From Acidobacteriota bacterium (lineage in GTDB: Bacteria > Acidobacteriota > Terriglobia > Acidiferrales > UBA7541): DNA of 64,000 nt. This document shows, one piece after another, positions 28,256 through 38,756 of the stretch. The stretch covers positions 22,889 through 86,888 of the forward strand of contig QHYE01000034.1 in NCBI GenBank assembly GCA_003224055.1. The letters run 5' to 3'. The notes below the pieces were generated by a model, which ran no database searches, was not told the origin of the DNA, and saw only the letters and a program-made list of their open reading frames with translations. A program made the translations under genes and the position numbers. Position 1 is the first letter of the stretch; every line of letters starts with the position of its first letter.

Positions 28256-30814
28256 ATGCCAAGAAAGAACCTGTTGAGTCTCTTCGCTGACTTCGCACGC
28301 TTCGCTGACGATGCGGCTGTCGTCCGAACACGCGGCTACCGTCGAGAAAAGCTGACGTATCGGGAGCTTCACGGCCACGTTCTATTCTGGAGTTACGCTC
28401 TCGCTGGGCGCGGAATTTCTCCCGGGGACCGCATCCTCCTCTGGGGCCCCAACTCCGCAGGGTGGATTGCGTGTTTTTGGGGAATTTTATTGCGCGGTGC
28501 CATCGTGGTGCCGATGGATTCTGCAGCGTCGCCCGATTTCGTTCAGCGCGTCATCACAGACGCGGGGGTCAAGCTCATCTTGCGCGACCGGCAGCAAGCG
28601 GAGCTTTCCGGCGCGCCACCGTCGATGGTCATCAATGATCTCAAAGATGTCGTGGCCAGCCCTCCTCCCTCTCTGCAAGCTGATGTAGACCCGGGTGATG
28701 CATCCACGCGAAGCACGATCGCCCAGATTCTCTACACATCCGGTACGACGGGCGAGCCGCGTGGCGTCGTGCTGACGCATGGCAATTTCCTGGCAAATCT
28801 CGAACCGCTGGAGCGCGGCATCGATCCCTACCGCACGTACGAGCGCTGGCTCCATCCCTTACGCTTTGTCTCGCTGGTTCCACTGAGCCATGTTTTTGGA
28901 CAATTCATGACGCTGTTCGTCCCACCGCTGTTGGGCGCCACGGTTGTTTTCGAACCGTCCGCGAATCCAGCGAAAATCCTTCGAACCGTAAAACGTGAAC
29001 GCGCTACCGCGCTGATAGCCGTTCCGCGCATGCTCGATGCGCTGCGCGCGGGAATCGATGGCGAAATGGAAATCCGTGGGCGGGCGCCATGGTTCCAACG
29101 CAGGTTCGAAAGCGCGAAGGGCAGGAAATTCCTACGGCGCGCCTGGATGTTTCGCCGCATTCATCGCCGCTTCGGCTGGAAATTCTGGGCGTTCATCTCC
29201 GGCGGTGCGGCGCTTTCGAATGACACCGAGGATTTTTTCAAGCGTATGGGTTACGCCGTCGTTCAGGGCTACGGGATGACCGAAACTGCGTCGCTCATCA
29301 GCCTCAATCATCCGTTCCGCGCAACCGAAGGCTCGGTTGGAAAAATTCTTCCCGACCGCGAATTCAAACTTGCCGAGGACGGCGAAATCCTGGTCCGCGG
29401 CGAAAACGTTTCCGCTGCCTACTGGGAAAAAGGTGCGCCGAAGCAGGCCTCGAACGAAACTGACGGCTGGCTCCGCACCGGAGACCTCGGTGAACTCGAC
29501 GCTGCGGGTAATCTTCGCTTCCGCGGGCGCAAGAAAAGCGTGATCGTCACCCCTGCCGGCCTCAACGTCTATCCCGAAGATCTGGAGACCGCAGTCAAGA
29601 AACAGTTGGCGATTCGTGATTGCGTGGTCGTTCCACTGGATCGCGGCGGGAATGCCGAGCCTTGCGCAGTCCTGCTTCTCAATCCTCCGCATTCGAATGG
29701 CGAGGCGGCGGCACGAGGCGCCATCGCATCCGCGAACGCTGGTCTTGCCGAATATCAGCGCATGCGCACCTGGATCCTTTGGCCGGAGCCGGATTTCCCG
29801 CGCACGCCTACAGGCAAGCCGCGGCTCTCGGTGATTGCCAGCCGCGCGGTCCAAATTCTAACTGGTGGGCCGCCAGACAATGCCGCCAACGAAGCGCTGA
29901 ATCCGGTGCGCGACGTACTCTCAAGATTCACGCAATCCGTTGCTCCTGCGAATCATGTCGAAAAGGAGCTGAATCTCTCTTCCCTCGACCGCGTCGAACT
30001 GATGAGTGCTCTCGAGGAGAAGTTCCACGTGGAACTCAACGAAACCGAGTTCTCCACCGCAAAAACCGTCGCCGACGTCGAGCGCCTCCTGCAGCAACCC
30101 GCGGCCCGGCGCACTAAATACCGCTACCCTCGCTGGACCCAACGCGCGCCCGTCCGCTGGCTGCGCCTCGCGGTCTACTACGCGCTCGTCTGGCCCGCGA
30201 CGCAAATTCTTGGTCATCCCCGCATTCTGGGCCGCGAAAATATCCGCAGCTTGCGCGGACCAATTCTCATCGTTTCGAATCACATCACCCGCCGCGCCGA
30301 TATCGGCTTGATTCTCGCAGCCCTCCCGCCGCGCTACCGCCATCGCCTGGCCATCGCCATGGGCGGAGAAACACTTCAGGAAATGCGTCATCCGCCGCGC
30401 GACTGGTTCATCGCCAAACGCTGGGCCTACCAACTCGGCTACTGGCTCGTTACCGCCCTCTTCAACGTTTTTCCGCTCCCGCAATTTTCTGGTTTTCGCG
30501 AGAGTTTTCGCTTTGCCGGCGAATCCGTCGACCGCGGCTACAGCGTCCTGGTTTTTCCCGAAGGCGAAGTGAACAACACGGCCACCGGCGAAATGGCCCC
30601 GTTCCAAAGCGGCATCGGCCTGCTCGCGGAAAATCTTGGCCTCTCGATTATTCCTGTGCGCCTCGACGGCGTGTGGCAAATGAAGCGCGAGCACCGCCGC
30701 CTGGCCCGCTCCGGCGAACTCACCGTTCGAATCGGCGCGCCTCTTTCGTTTCCACTGGGCACTCCAGCCGAGGCTGTCGCAAGAAAACTGGAGAACGCGG
30801 TTCGTACTTTGTAG
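28256..30814 (+). CDS. Fusion: AMP-binding acyl ligase + ACP domain + PlsC-like acyltransferase
   Basis: ILYTSGTTGEPRGVVLTHGN; LSSLDRVELMSALEEKFHVEL (ACP site); ILIVSNHITRRADIG and VLVFPEGEVNNTATGEMAPFQSG (PlsC). Confidence 0.88.
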   Translation: MPRKNLLSLFADFARFADDAAVVRTRGYRREKLTYRELHGHVLFWSYALAGRGISPGDRILLWGPNSAGWIACFWGILLRGAIVVPMDSAASPDFVQRVITDAGVKLILRDRQQAELSGAPPSMVINDLKDVVASPPPSLQADVDPGDASTRSTIAQILYTSGTTGEPRGVVLTHGNFLANLEPLERGIDPYRTYERWLHPLRFVSLVPLSHVFGQFMTLFVPPLLGATVVFEPSANPAKILRTVKRERATALIAVPRMLDALRAGIDGEMEIRGRAPWFQRRFESAKGRKFLRRAWMFRRIHRRFGWKFWAFISGGAALSNDTEDFFKRMGYAVVQGYGMTETASLISLNHPFRATEGSVGKILPDREFKLAEDGEILVRGENVSAAYWEKGAPKQASNETDGWLRTGDLGELDAAGNLRFRGRKKSVIVTPAGLNVYPEDLETAVKKQLAIRDCVVVPLDRGGNAEPCAVLLLNPPHSNGEAAARGAIASANAGLAEYQRMRTWILWPEPDFPRTPTGKPRLSVIASRAVQILTGGPPDNAANEALNPVRDVLSRFTQSVAPANHVEKELNLSSLDRVELMSALEEKFHVELNETEFSTAKTVADVERLLQQPAARRTKYRYPRWTQRAPVRWLRLAVYYALVWPATQILGHPRILGRENIRSLRGPILIVSNHITRRADIGLILAALPPRYRHRLAIAMGGETLQEMRHPPRDWFIAKRWAYQLGYWLVTALFNVFPLPQFSGFRESFRFAGESVDRGYSVLVFPEGEVNNTATGEMAPFQSGIGLLAENLGLSIIPVRLDGVWQMKREHRRLARSGELTVRIGAPLSFPLGTPAEAVARKLENAVRTL

Positions 30815-30839
30815 TGCGTTCTTTCAACCAAACAAAGGT

Positions 30840-32090
30840 CTACGGCGTTCCGACCTGATGGAGCCGCGCCACAGCTCCACTCGAATATCTCGCCACATAC
30901 AACTCGCCATTCGCGTCCTGGCCGAATCCAGCCAGGTCTCCACCACCGGTGTTGACGAGAAAAGTCCGTACCCACTGGCCCTGTCCGTTTTGTGCGAGAG
31001 ACCAGACGCGTCCACTGATGAAGTCACCGAAAACATAATTGCCGGCGAGTGCGGCGATGTTTGTTCCGTGATAGACGTAGCCTCCGATAACGGTTGCGTC
31101 GCCCTGCGAGTGGTCGTAGTCGAAGATCGGATCCAGAAACGTCAGACCCTGGCAGTTGGCGCTGAAATTGAAATTGTGTGTGCCTTCTTTGCAGCGCCAG
31201 CCCATGTTCGACCCACCCTGTGCCGGTGTCACCCGGTCCACCTCTTCGAACGAGCTCTGGCCGACGTCACCAATCCATAGATTTCCTGTCGCTTGATCGA
31301 CAGAGAAGCGAAACGGGTTCCGCAATCCATAGAGCCAAATCTCTTTCGCAGCAGTGGTGTTCGTGACAAACGGGTTATCGCTCGGCACAGTAAATGTTCC
31401 GTTACAGGTCACACTGATGCGTAGCATCTTGCCCAGCCGCGTCGTGAGGTCCTGTCCATTGCCGATCGTGCCGTGCACGTCACCACCGCCTCCCCCGTCC
31501 CCCAGCGCGATGTACAGAAATCCGTCTTTGCCGAACGCTAGCCCCCCGCCGTTGTGATTCGCCTCCGGCTGATCGACGATGATCAGACGTTGCTCGGTAG
31601 CTGTGTTCACAGTGTTTGCCCCTACCGGCGCTGCCCGAAACTCCGCGATGACCGTTTGGAGGATATTATTCAAGCGAGTAGTCGTGTAGTTGACATAAAA
31701 GCAGCCGTTGGTGCTATAACTCGGATGAAAAGCAAGCCCCAGCAAGCCTTCCTCGCCGCCGAACACAATCAAGCTGGAAACGTCGAGATACGGTGTCCCG
31801 AGAACGCTGCCATTCTGAATAATCTTGATCTTCCCGCCTTGCTCGACGACAAAGAGACGCCCCGAAGCGTCACCTGCCTGTTGGATGTCCAGCGGGCTGG
31901 AGAAGCCGCTGGCCACGGGGACCAATTCCACCTGCAGAGTCGGTGGAGGAGGAGGCGGAGGCGGCGTTGTCATCGAGCCTCCGTTACACCCAAAGCACGC
32001 AAGCGCCACGCACAAAGCTAGGACAGCCCTTCGTCGAAACCTGGAAGAACGGCTCTCTTGCATGATGCCTCCCCAGCCAGATTTCTCCAT
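30840..32090 (-). CDS. PQQ-dependent sugar dehydrogenase-like (glucose/sorbosone dehydrogenase) lipoprotein
   Basis: ALACFGCNGGS lipobox-like; NHNGGGLAFGKDGFLYIALGDGGGGGD, GLRNPFRFSVD. Confidence 0.88.
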   Translation of the reverse strand: MEKSGWGGIMQESRSSRFRRRAVLALCVALACFGCNGGSMTTPPPPPPPPTLQVELVPVASGFSSPLDIQQAGDASGRLFVVEQGGKIKIIQNGSVLGTPYLDVSSLIVFGGEEGLLGLAFHPSYSTNGCFYVNYTTTRLNNILQTVIAEFRAAPVGANTVNTATEQRLIIVDQPEANHNGGGLAFGKDGFLYIALGDGGGGGDVHGTIGNGQDLTTRLGKMLRISVTCNGTFTVPSDNPFVTNTTAAKEIWLYGLRNPFRFSVDQATGNLWIGDVGQSSFEEVDRVTPAQGGSNMGWRCKEGTHNFNFSANCQGLTFLDPIFDYDHSQGDATVIGGYVYHGTNIAALAGNYVFGDFISGRVWSLAQNGQGQWVRTFLVNTGGGDLAGFGQDANGELYVARYSSGAVARLHQVGTP

Positions 32091-32209
32091 TCTGCCGAAA
32101 GGAGAGACCCTGCGTCGAGTGATTCTCCGCTACGACTTGTCCACAATTCTCGGTAGGTCAGCTTCAAAAAGCGTTCTGTGGCAAAATAGAAAGTTCACAG
32201 AGCTTATTT

Positions 32210-34783
32210 ATGGCACACCGTACAACCCTGGAAGAAGAGCGACCCGCAAAAGCGTCGAAGACGGCCAAGAAGCCCGCAGATGACGGTAGCGCGAAAGCGG
32301 CCGTCAACAACGAACGTGAGCGCATTTTTGAGGCTTTCCGCCGCTGGGGCTATCTGGAAGCAACACTCGATCCCCTCGGCTTGTTCGAGCCCCTCAAACA
32401 TCCCGCTCTGGAGGCACTGACGGGCGAAATTGCGGACGACGCGCGCCGCATCTATTGCGGCACGATCGGTGCTGATTTCACGCACTTGCCGGAACTCGAT
32501 CGCCAGCGCTGGATTGCAGCGCGCATCGAAGCCCCCGCGCACGAAGTCGATCAGCAAGAAATTCTCGAACGCCTGATTCGCGCCGATCTCTTCGAACAGG
32601 TTTTGCAGGCCCGCTATCTCGGCACCAAACGCTTCTCCCTGGAAGGCGTCACCGCGCTGATCCCGCTGCTCGATTCCATCCTGGACTCCGCCGCCGAGAG
32701 TGGCGCCGTCGAATCCGTCATGGCCATGAGTCATCGCGGCCGCCTGAACGTAATGGTCCACGCCGCGTGCAAGACGCCGCACGAAGTGGTCGCAGGTTTT
32801 GAAGACGTCGACCCTCGCAGCGTTCTCGGCGCGGGCGACGTGAAATATCACGTGGGCGCAACGGGCACTTATGTCACCAGCACCGGCAAGAAAATCGGCA
32901 TCCATCTCGTTTCGAATCCCAGCCATCTCGAAGCCGTCGATCCCGTAGCCGTGGGCCGCGCCCGCGCCAAGCAAACGCGCTACGGCTTGCGCGGCCCTTA
33001 CGTGGACCGTTCGCCGGAAACGCTGAACAAGGTCGTCCCCATCGTGATGCACGGCGACGCGGCCTTCGCGGGCCAGGGCGTTTTTGCGGAAACGATGAAT
33101 TTCGCGGACTTGAAGGCCTATACCGTCGGTGGCACGATTCACATCATCGTGAACAATCTGATCGGCTTCACCACCCGCCCCGCGCAGGAACACTCCTCGC
33201 GCTTCGCATCCGATCTCGCCAAGCGCCAGTCCGTGCCGATCTTCCACGTGAACGGAGAGGACCCGGACGCTGTCGTGCGCATCGGAAAGCTTGCCGCGGA
33301 ATATCGCGCCACGTTCGGCAGCGACGTCGTCGTGGACATCATCGGATACCGCCGCCACGGCCACAGCGAAGTCGACGATCCAACCATCACCCAACCGCTG
33401 CTTTATGAGCGCATCAAGAATCATGCGCCGCTTTGGAAAATTTACGCCGAGAACACTGGCATCGACTCGACCCAGATGGTCGAAGCCGTCCGCAAGGAAT
33501 ACGAAGAAGAACAAACCAAGGCGCGCGCGCTGAGAAAAATACCGCACTTGCGCAAGCTGCCGGACTACTGGGCGCCCTACCAGCATGGCTGTTATGACGT
33601 CTCCTACGAAGTCGATACCGGCCTCACTGCTGAGAAGCTCGCGGAAATCACCGATGGCCTTGTGCGCGTTCCGGAGGGTTTTCACCTCCACCCGAAAATC
33701 GCGAAACTCCTCGAACAGCGCGCGGAGATGGGCCACGGCAAGCGCGCCGTCGATTACGGCTTTGCCGAAGCGCTGGCTTTCGGCTCTGTACTTCTGGAAG
33801 GGAATCCCGTGCGCCTCACGGGACAGGATACCGAGCGCGGCACATTCAGCCAGCGCCACTCGGTGCTCATTGATACGCAAACCGAGCACAACTACCTCAC
33901 TCTCTCCCATCTCTCCAAGCAGCAGGCCTTCTGCGAGATTCACAACTCTTCTCTTTCCGAAGCGGGCTGCCTCGGATTCGAATACGGTTTCAGCCGCGAC
34001 TATCCCGAAGCGCTCGTCTTGTGGGAGGCGCAGTTCGGTGATTTCGCCAACGGCGCGCAAGTCATCATCGACCAGTTCATCAGCGCGGGCGAGGACAAGT
34101 GGAATTTGCCCGCTGGTCTCGTCATGCTCCTTCCGCACGGCTACGAAGGCCAGGGCCCGGAACATTCCAGTGCCCGTCTTGAGCGTTTTATGCAACTGGC
34201 GGCCGAAGACAACATGCAAATTTGCCAGCCGTCGACCGCCGCCCAGTATTTTCACATGCTGCGCCGTCAGGTGCGCCGCCCCTGGCGCAAGCCGCTGATT
34301 GTCTTTACGCCAAAAAGCATGCTGCGCCATCCCGACGCCAGCTCGAAGATCGAAGAATTCACGCGGCCCCGGTTTCTGCCACTCGTCCCCGATCGCGAGG
34401 TGCAGGACGCCAGGCGCATCCTGATCGCCAGCGGCAAGGTCGGCCACGAGCTGCGCGGCGAACGCCGCCGCCGTAAAGATACAACCACGGCGATCTTCTT
34501 TCTCGATCAGCTTTATCCCTTGCCGCGCACGGAAATCACCGCCGCCATCGGCGAACATCCCAATGCCCGCGAAATCGTCTGGGTCCAGGAAGAACCCGCT
34601 AATATGGGCGCGCATTTTTACGTCTTGCCTAGGCTGGAACGCCTCGCGAAAGCCAGTGGACTGCGCGTTCGATCGGTGAAACGCTCCGGCAGCGCCAGCC
34701 CGGCCACGGGCTCCGCCAAAGCGCACGAGTTGGAGCAAAAGACGCTCCTCGCGCTGGCTTTCACCACCTCGAGCACTAACTAG
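32210..34783 (+). CDS. sucA: 2-oxoglutarate dehydrogenase E1 component
   Basis: MSHRGRLNVM, GDAAFAGQGVFAETMN, GYRRHGHSEVDDP, LPHGYEGQGPEHSSARLERFMQL. Confidence 0.95.
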   Translation: MAHRTTLEEERPAKASKTAKKPADDGSAKAAVNNERERIFEAFRRWGYLEATLDPLGLFEPLKHPALEALTGEIADDARRIYCGTIGADFTHLPELDRQRWIAARIEAPAHEVDQQEILERLIRADLFEQVLQARYLGTKRFSLEGVTALIPLLDSILDSAAESGAVESVMAMSHRGRLNVMVHAACKTPHEVVAGFEDVDPRSVLGAGDVKYHVGATGTYVTSTGKKIGIHLVSNPSHLEAVDPVAVGRARAKQTRYGLRGPYVDRSPETLNKVVPIVMHGDAAFAGQGVFAETMNFADLKAYTVGGTIHIIVNNLIGFTTRPAQEHSSRFASDLAKRQSVPIFHVNGEDPDAVVRIGKLAAEYRATFGSDVVVDIIGYRRHGHSEVDDPTITQPLLYERIKNHAPLWKIYAENTGIDSTQMVEAVRKEYEEEQTKARALRKIPHLRKLPDYWAPYQHGCYDVSYEVDTGLTAEKLAEITDGLVRVPEGFHLHPKIAKLLEQRAEMGHGKRAVDYGFAEALAFGSVLLEGNPVRLTGQDTERGTFSQRHSVLIDTQTEHNYLTLSHLSKQQAFCEIHNSSLSEAGCLGFEYGFSRDYPEALVLWEAQFGDFANGAQVIIDQFISAGEDKWNLPAGLVMLLPHGYEGQGPEHSSARLERFMQLAAEDNMQICQPSTAAQYFHMLRRQVRRPWRKPLIVFTPKSMLRHPDASSKIEEFTRPRFLPLVPDREVQDARRILIASGKVGHELRGERRRRKDTTTAIFFLDQLYPLPRTEITAAIGEHPNAREIVWVQEEPANMGAHFYVLPRLERLAKASGLRVRSVKRSGSASPATGSAKAHELEQKTLLALAFTTSSTN

Positions 34784-34828
34784 GTTCGCGGAGGAGCGTC
34801 CGAGGAGGCTCCAACCACCGCAGTTAGC

Positions 34829-34850
34829 ATTCACACTCCATTCACATTCA
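34829..34850. promoter_or_regulatory. Candidate Pho box upstream of phoB
   Basis: ATTCACACTCC|ATTCACATTCA; ATTCACA repeated with 11-nt period. Confidence 0.5.
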
Positions 34851-35004
34851 TGTAAACGCCGCGTTACCTCCCGGCGCGGCACTCCTGCGACAATTCAGCG
34901 TGTTTCGACAACTCCCGGATGGTCAAAAATTTCCCAATGCCTATCGCAATCCCGCGCCGTACGGTACACTTTCGCCAGGCCGGCGTGCGATGCGCTCTAT
35001 CACC

Positions 35005-35700
35005 ATGAAACGCATCCTGATTATCGAAGACGATCGCGATATCGTCGAGCTCGTGCGCTACAATCTCGCCAATGAAGGCTATCAGGTCAGCGCTGCTCAT
35101 GACGGCAGCACCGGCCTGAGCACATTGAAAAAGACTCCGCCCGACCTCCTGCTTCTCGACCTCATGCTCCCGAAACTTTCCGGCCTCGAAATTTGCCGCG
35201 AAGTTCGCCGGGACGATTCACTCAATCGTTTGCCCATCCTGATGCTTACCGCGCGCGGCGAGGAAGCCGACCGCGTCGTCGGTCTGGAGATGGGCGCTGA
35301 CGACTACGTGACTAAGCCGTTCAGCCCTCGCGAACTGCTCGCGCGCGTCAAGGCGCTGCTTCGCCGCGCCGAGCCGCCCAGCGATACGCCCCGCGTCATC
35401 GAAATTGGGAAACTGGCGATCGATCCGGCCTCTTATCGCGTCAGCCATTCCGGAAAGCCCGTGCCGCTTAGCACGCTCGAATTCCGGCTGCTCTACTATC
35501 TTGCTTCGCGCCCGAACCGCGTTTTTACGCGGGATCAGCTCCTCGATGCCGTGTGGGGCACGGACCGGTTTGTCACGCCGCGTAGCGTGGACGTTTACGT
35601 TCGCCGGCTGCGCGAAAAAATCGAATCCGATCCCGAAAATCCCGCGCATTTGAAGACCGTTCGCGGCGCGGGCTATTTGTTTGAAACCCGTGCGGCTTAA
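35005..35700 (+). CDS. phoB: PhoB-like OmpR-family response regulator
   Basis: [21 protein letters not shown], winged helix [31 protein letters not shown]. Confidence 0.92.
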   Translation: MKRILIIEDDRDIVELVRYNLANEGYQVSAAHDGSTGLSTLKKTPPDLLLLDLMLPKLSGLEICREVRRDDSLNRLPILMLTARGEEADRVVGLEMGADDYVTKPFSPRELLARVKALLRRAEPPSDTPRVIEIGKLAIDPASYRVSHSGKPVPLSTLEFRLLYYLASRPNRVFTRDQLLDAVWGTDRFVTPRSVDVYVRRLREKIESDPENPAHLKTVRGAGYLFETRAA

Positions 35701-37495
35701 TCTCTTCTGGAAACTCGGTTTTGCGTTCTTCGCTCTGCTGATCGCGGTCCTGCTGCCCGTCGAGTTCTATGCCGAGCGGGCCCTGAGACGTGGCTACGAA
35801 CGAGCCGGTTTCGAAGAACTCGCCGCCATCGCGCGTGTTGCACTGGCCCATCCTCCGCAACCGGCGGATCTCATCTCCCAGGTGCCCGCCAAGAGTGCGC
35901 CGCTTCTTGACTGGGTTGCGCAGTTGGCTGCCAGCGGCATCCGTGTCACCGTCATCGCTTCGGATGGTCGGGTACTCGCGGATTCCCAGGCCGATCCATC
36001 AACCATGGAAAACCACGCCGGACGCCCGGAGATTCAGGATGCTTTCGCGAAGGGTAACGGGCAATCCATTCGCCGCAGCGCCACGATCAATCGTGACCTC
36101 TTGTACTACGCCGTGCGCCAGCCTGTGCCCGGCGGGACTCCGGTGGTCCTGCGTTTTGCATTGCCTCTTCAGACGGTGGATGAGGTTTTGTGGGAGTTTC
36201 GCAAACGCCTTTGGCTCGCTTCCCTCGTCGTGCTTCTCGTGACCGGGGCTGCCGCGCTGCTGATCTCACGCTCCCTCTCGGATCGCGTGGACCGTTTGAC
36301 TGCGTTTTCGCGCCGCGTTGCCGAAGGCGATTTTCGTCCCATTGATGCAGACCGCTCCGGCGACGCATTGGAAGCTTTGGCGGTGTCCCTGAATGAGACG
36401 GCCGCACGCCTCGACCGTACCATCCGCACGCTCACCGAAGAGCGCAATCTCTCTTCCGCGATTCTCGGCAGCATGGTGGAAGGCGTCGCGGTCGTGAACG
36501 CCTCGGAACGTCTGCTCTTCGCGAATCCAGGGTTCGAGGAAATCCTGGATCTCGACGTGCCCCCGCAATCGGGAAGCGCGCTTGTGGAGATCGTAAGACA
36601 GACGGAACTGCTCGAAGCGGTGCGCCAGGTCTTGAAGGGAGAGCCGCGCGTCGAAACCGAGATCGTCACCGGCACGCTGCGCCAGCGATTTTTCGCCGTC
36701 ACCGTTGCCGCCGTCACCGCCGCCGAGACTTCCGGCGCCGTCATCGTCTTGCACGACATCACCGAACTGCGCAAACTCGAACGCGTCCGGCGCGATTTCG
36801 TCGCCAATGTCTCCCACGAATTGAAGACTCCCCTAACCGCCATCCAGGGCTTCGCGGAAACGCTCCTTGCCGGCGCCATTGACGATCCGAAGAACCGCGT
36901 CCGCTTTCTGGAGATCATTCTCGATCATTCGCGCCGCCTCGCCCGTCTGACCGACGATTTGCTCAGGCTTTCGAAAATGGATGCGGACCGGCTCGATCTC
37001 GAGATTCAACGCCTGGGCGTGGCTCATTTTGTGGAAAGTTGTGTGGAAACTGCCCAGCGTCCTGCCGCCGAAAAAGACCTACGCATCTCTGTGAATTTGC
37101 AGGAGCGATTGCCGGATATCGCGGCGGACCGCCGGCGTCTCGCCGAAGTTCTGCAGAATCTGCTCGACAATGCGATCCAATACACCTCGCCCGGCGGCCA
37201 GATCATGCTCAGCGCCTCGGCCGACCCCGGCGAAGTCAAATTCACCGTCTCGGACACTGGCATCGGCATTCCCCAGGCTGACCAGCCTCGCATTTTCGAA
37301 CGTTTCTATCGTGTGGACGCGGCCCGTTCCCGCGAAGTTGGCGGTACGGGGCTCGGCTTGGCCATCGCCAAGCATCTCGTCGAAGCCCACAGCGGCCGCA
37401 TTTGGGTGGAGAGCGAAGTCGGCCAAGGCTCGCAGTTTTATTTCACCGTTCCGATCTTCGATTCGGAACGCTCCTCCTCCCGTAACGGGCGCTAG
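35681..37495 (+). CDS. phoR: PhoR-like sensor histidine kinase (HAMP, PAS, HisKA, HATPase)
   Basis: [66 protein letters not shown]. Confidence 0.92.
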   Translation: MKPVRLNLFWKLGFAFFALLIAVLLPVEFYAERALRRGYERAGFEELAAIARVALAHPPQPADLISQVPAKSAPLLDWVAQLAASGIRVTVIASDGRVLADSQADPSTMENHAGRPEIQDAFAKGNGQSIRRSATINRDLLYYAVRQPVPGGTPVVLRFALPLQTVDEVLWEFRKRLWLASLVVLLVTGAAALLISRSLSDRVDRLTAFSRRVAEGDFRPIDADRSGDALEALAVSLNETAARLDRTIRTLTEERNLSSAILGSMVEGVAVVNASERLLFANPGFEEILDLDVPPQSGSALVEIVRQTELLEAVRQVLKGEPRVETEIVTGTLRQRFFAVTVAAVTAAETSGAVIVLHDITELRKLERVRRDFVANVSHELKTPLTAIQGFAETLLAGAIDDPKNRVRFLEIILDHSRRLARLTDDLLRLSKMDADRLDLEIQRLGVAHFVESCVETAQRPAAEKDLRISVNLQERLPDIAADRRRLAEVLQNLLDNAIQYTSPGGQIMLSASADPGEVKFTVSDTGIGIPQADQPRIFERFYRVDAARSREVGGTGLGLAIAKHLVEAHSGRIWVESEVGQGSQFYFTVPIFDSERSSSRNGR

Positions 37496-37595
37496 ACTCG
37501 CTTCTCACCACGAGAACACCGATTCTCAGCCTGATCTCGTTGCCTTCGCCAGCTTGAGCGAAGCGCGCCTTCCCTTTTCCCGCATTTTCACACTT

Positions 37596-37617
37596 TTGTG
37601 AACAAGCTGTAATCATT
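37596..37617 (+). promoter_or_regulatory. Candidate Pho box upstream of first phoU
   Basis: TTGTGAACAAG|CTGTAATCATT, 11-nt tandem half sites, 64 bp before ATG. Confidence 0.55.
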
Positions 37618-37680
37618 CCCAAGCAAACTCTTGCTTACGAGCGGGATTGTGACTTCTTGACCTCCGCTCCGAGGGAACTC

Positions 37681-38475
37681 ATGGCCTCAGCCGCTGGACT
37701 CACGGAAGTCGTGCTTTACGACACGCTGGTGAACTACCTGGTTTCAATGGCCCGTACCGTCGAAGGCGCGATGAATCGCGCGCTGGACGCCATTGTCAGC
37801 CTGGAAAGCCCCCGAACCGCGGCTCTGCCCGGCGAGGTATTTCTTCTCGAGCCGCGCATCAACGAAATGGAAATCGTTATCGATGAGCACGCCATCCGGC
37901 TTCTCCGCCGCGGCTCGTACTCGGATGACGAAATGCGCCTGATCGTCGCTGCTCTGAAAATTACCAACGACCTGGAACGCATCGGCGACCTCGCCGTGAA
38001 TCTCGCCCAAGGCGTCATCTCTCTCCGCGAAATGACGGGTGCCCAAGTCCCGCAGGAACTCGCCCCTATGGCCTCCGCCGTACGCGCTATGGTCAGCAAG
38101 AGCCTTGGCGCTCTTATTTTTCGCAACGTCGAAATGGCCACGCAGGTTCTAGAAAGCGACGATGTGGTCGATCAATACCGCGACCGCATTTTCGAGCAGC
38201 TCCTTCAGGGCATGACCCGGGAGCCTGCGCTCGTGAGTCCGGGCCTGCAGTTCATTCTGGCCACGCGCCATCTCGAGCGCATCGCCGACCACGCCACCAA
38301 CATCGCCGAAGACATCATCTTCTGGGTCCGTGGCCTCGATGTCCGCCACGGCCGCGGCCTCGCCGTGCTCTCAGAGCCGTCCTCGCTTCCCGCAACGGAC
38401 GACTCGAACGTTACGCAGAATTCACATGCTCTTCATTCGGATGTGACTCCAGTTGGAAATACTGAGCAAGCTTGA
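37681..38475 (+). CDS. phoU: PhoU family protein (copy 1)
   Basis: LERIGDLAVNLAQGV and LERIADHATNIAEDIIFWVRG. Confidence 0.9.
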   Translation: MASAAGLTEVVLYDTLVNYLVSMARTVEGAMNRALDAIVSLESPRTAALPGEVFLLEPRINEMEIVIDEHAIRLLRRGSYSDDEMRLIVAALKITNDLERIGDLAVNLAQGVISLREMTGAQVPQELAPMASAVRAMVSKSLGALIFRNVEMATQVLESDDVVDQYRDRIFEQLLQGMTREPALVSPGLQFILATRHLERIADHATNIAEDIIFWVRGLDVRHGRGLAVLSEPSSLPATDDSNVTQNSHALHSDVTPVGNTEQA

Positions 38476-38601
38476 TCTTCAATCCATGTCCTACCTTGGG
38501 GACCGGTGCACCCCTGGCTCCGGTCCCCTTCTCCTCCCACCCGCAGCGAAGCAACCCACCTCCCGTTCAGAAACTTCAATTTGTAATCTTAGATGACCCG
38601 C

Positions 38602-38634
38602 GTGTTACAGAATATTCACATGCGATTCAAGGTC
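38602..38634 (-). promoter_or_regulatory. Candidate Pho box upstream of porin
   Basis: Reverse strand reads TTGAATCGCA-TGTGAATATTC-TGTAACAC with 11-nt periodic TGT(G/A)A. Confidence 0.4.
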
Positions 38635-38756
38635 TGTTGACCCTGCCTCTCTAGGATTCCCACATCAATCAAGTGCGCTTCTATCGGGTTGTGCGCGTTC
38701 GTGATGCAGTGCAGTCGGTGTGCTTAGGACGATTCGAATTAAATCGGAGGATATAG

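Noticed and set aside
32204-34882. 892-aa minus-strand ORF opposite sucA
   Set aside because: Antisense shadow of a clear 2-oxoglutarate dehydrogenase gene.
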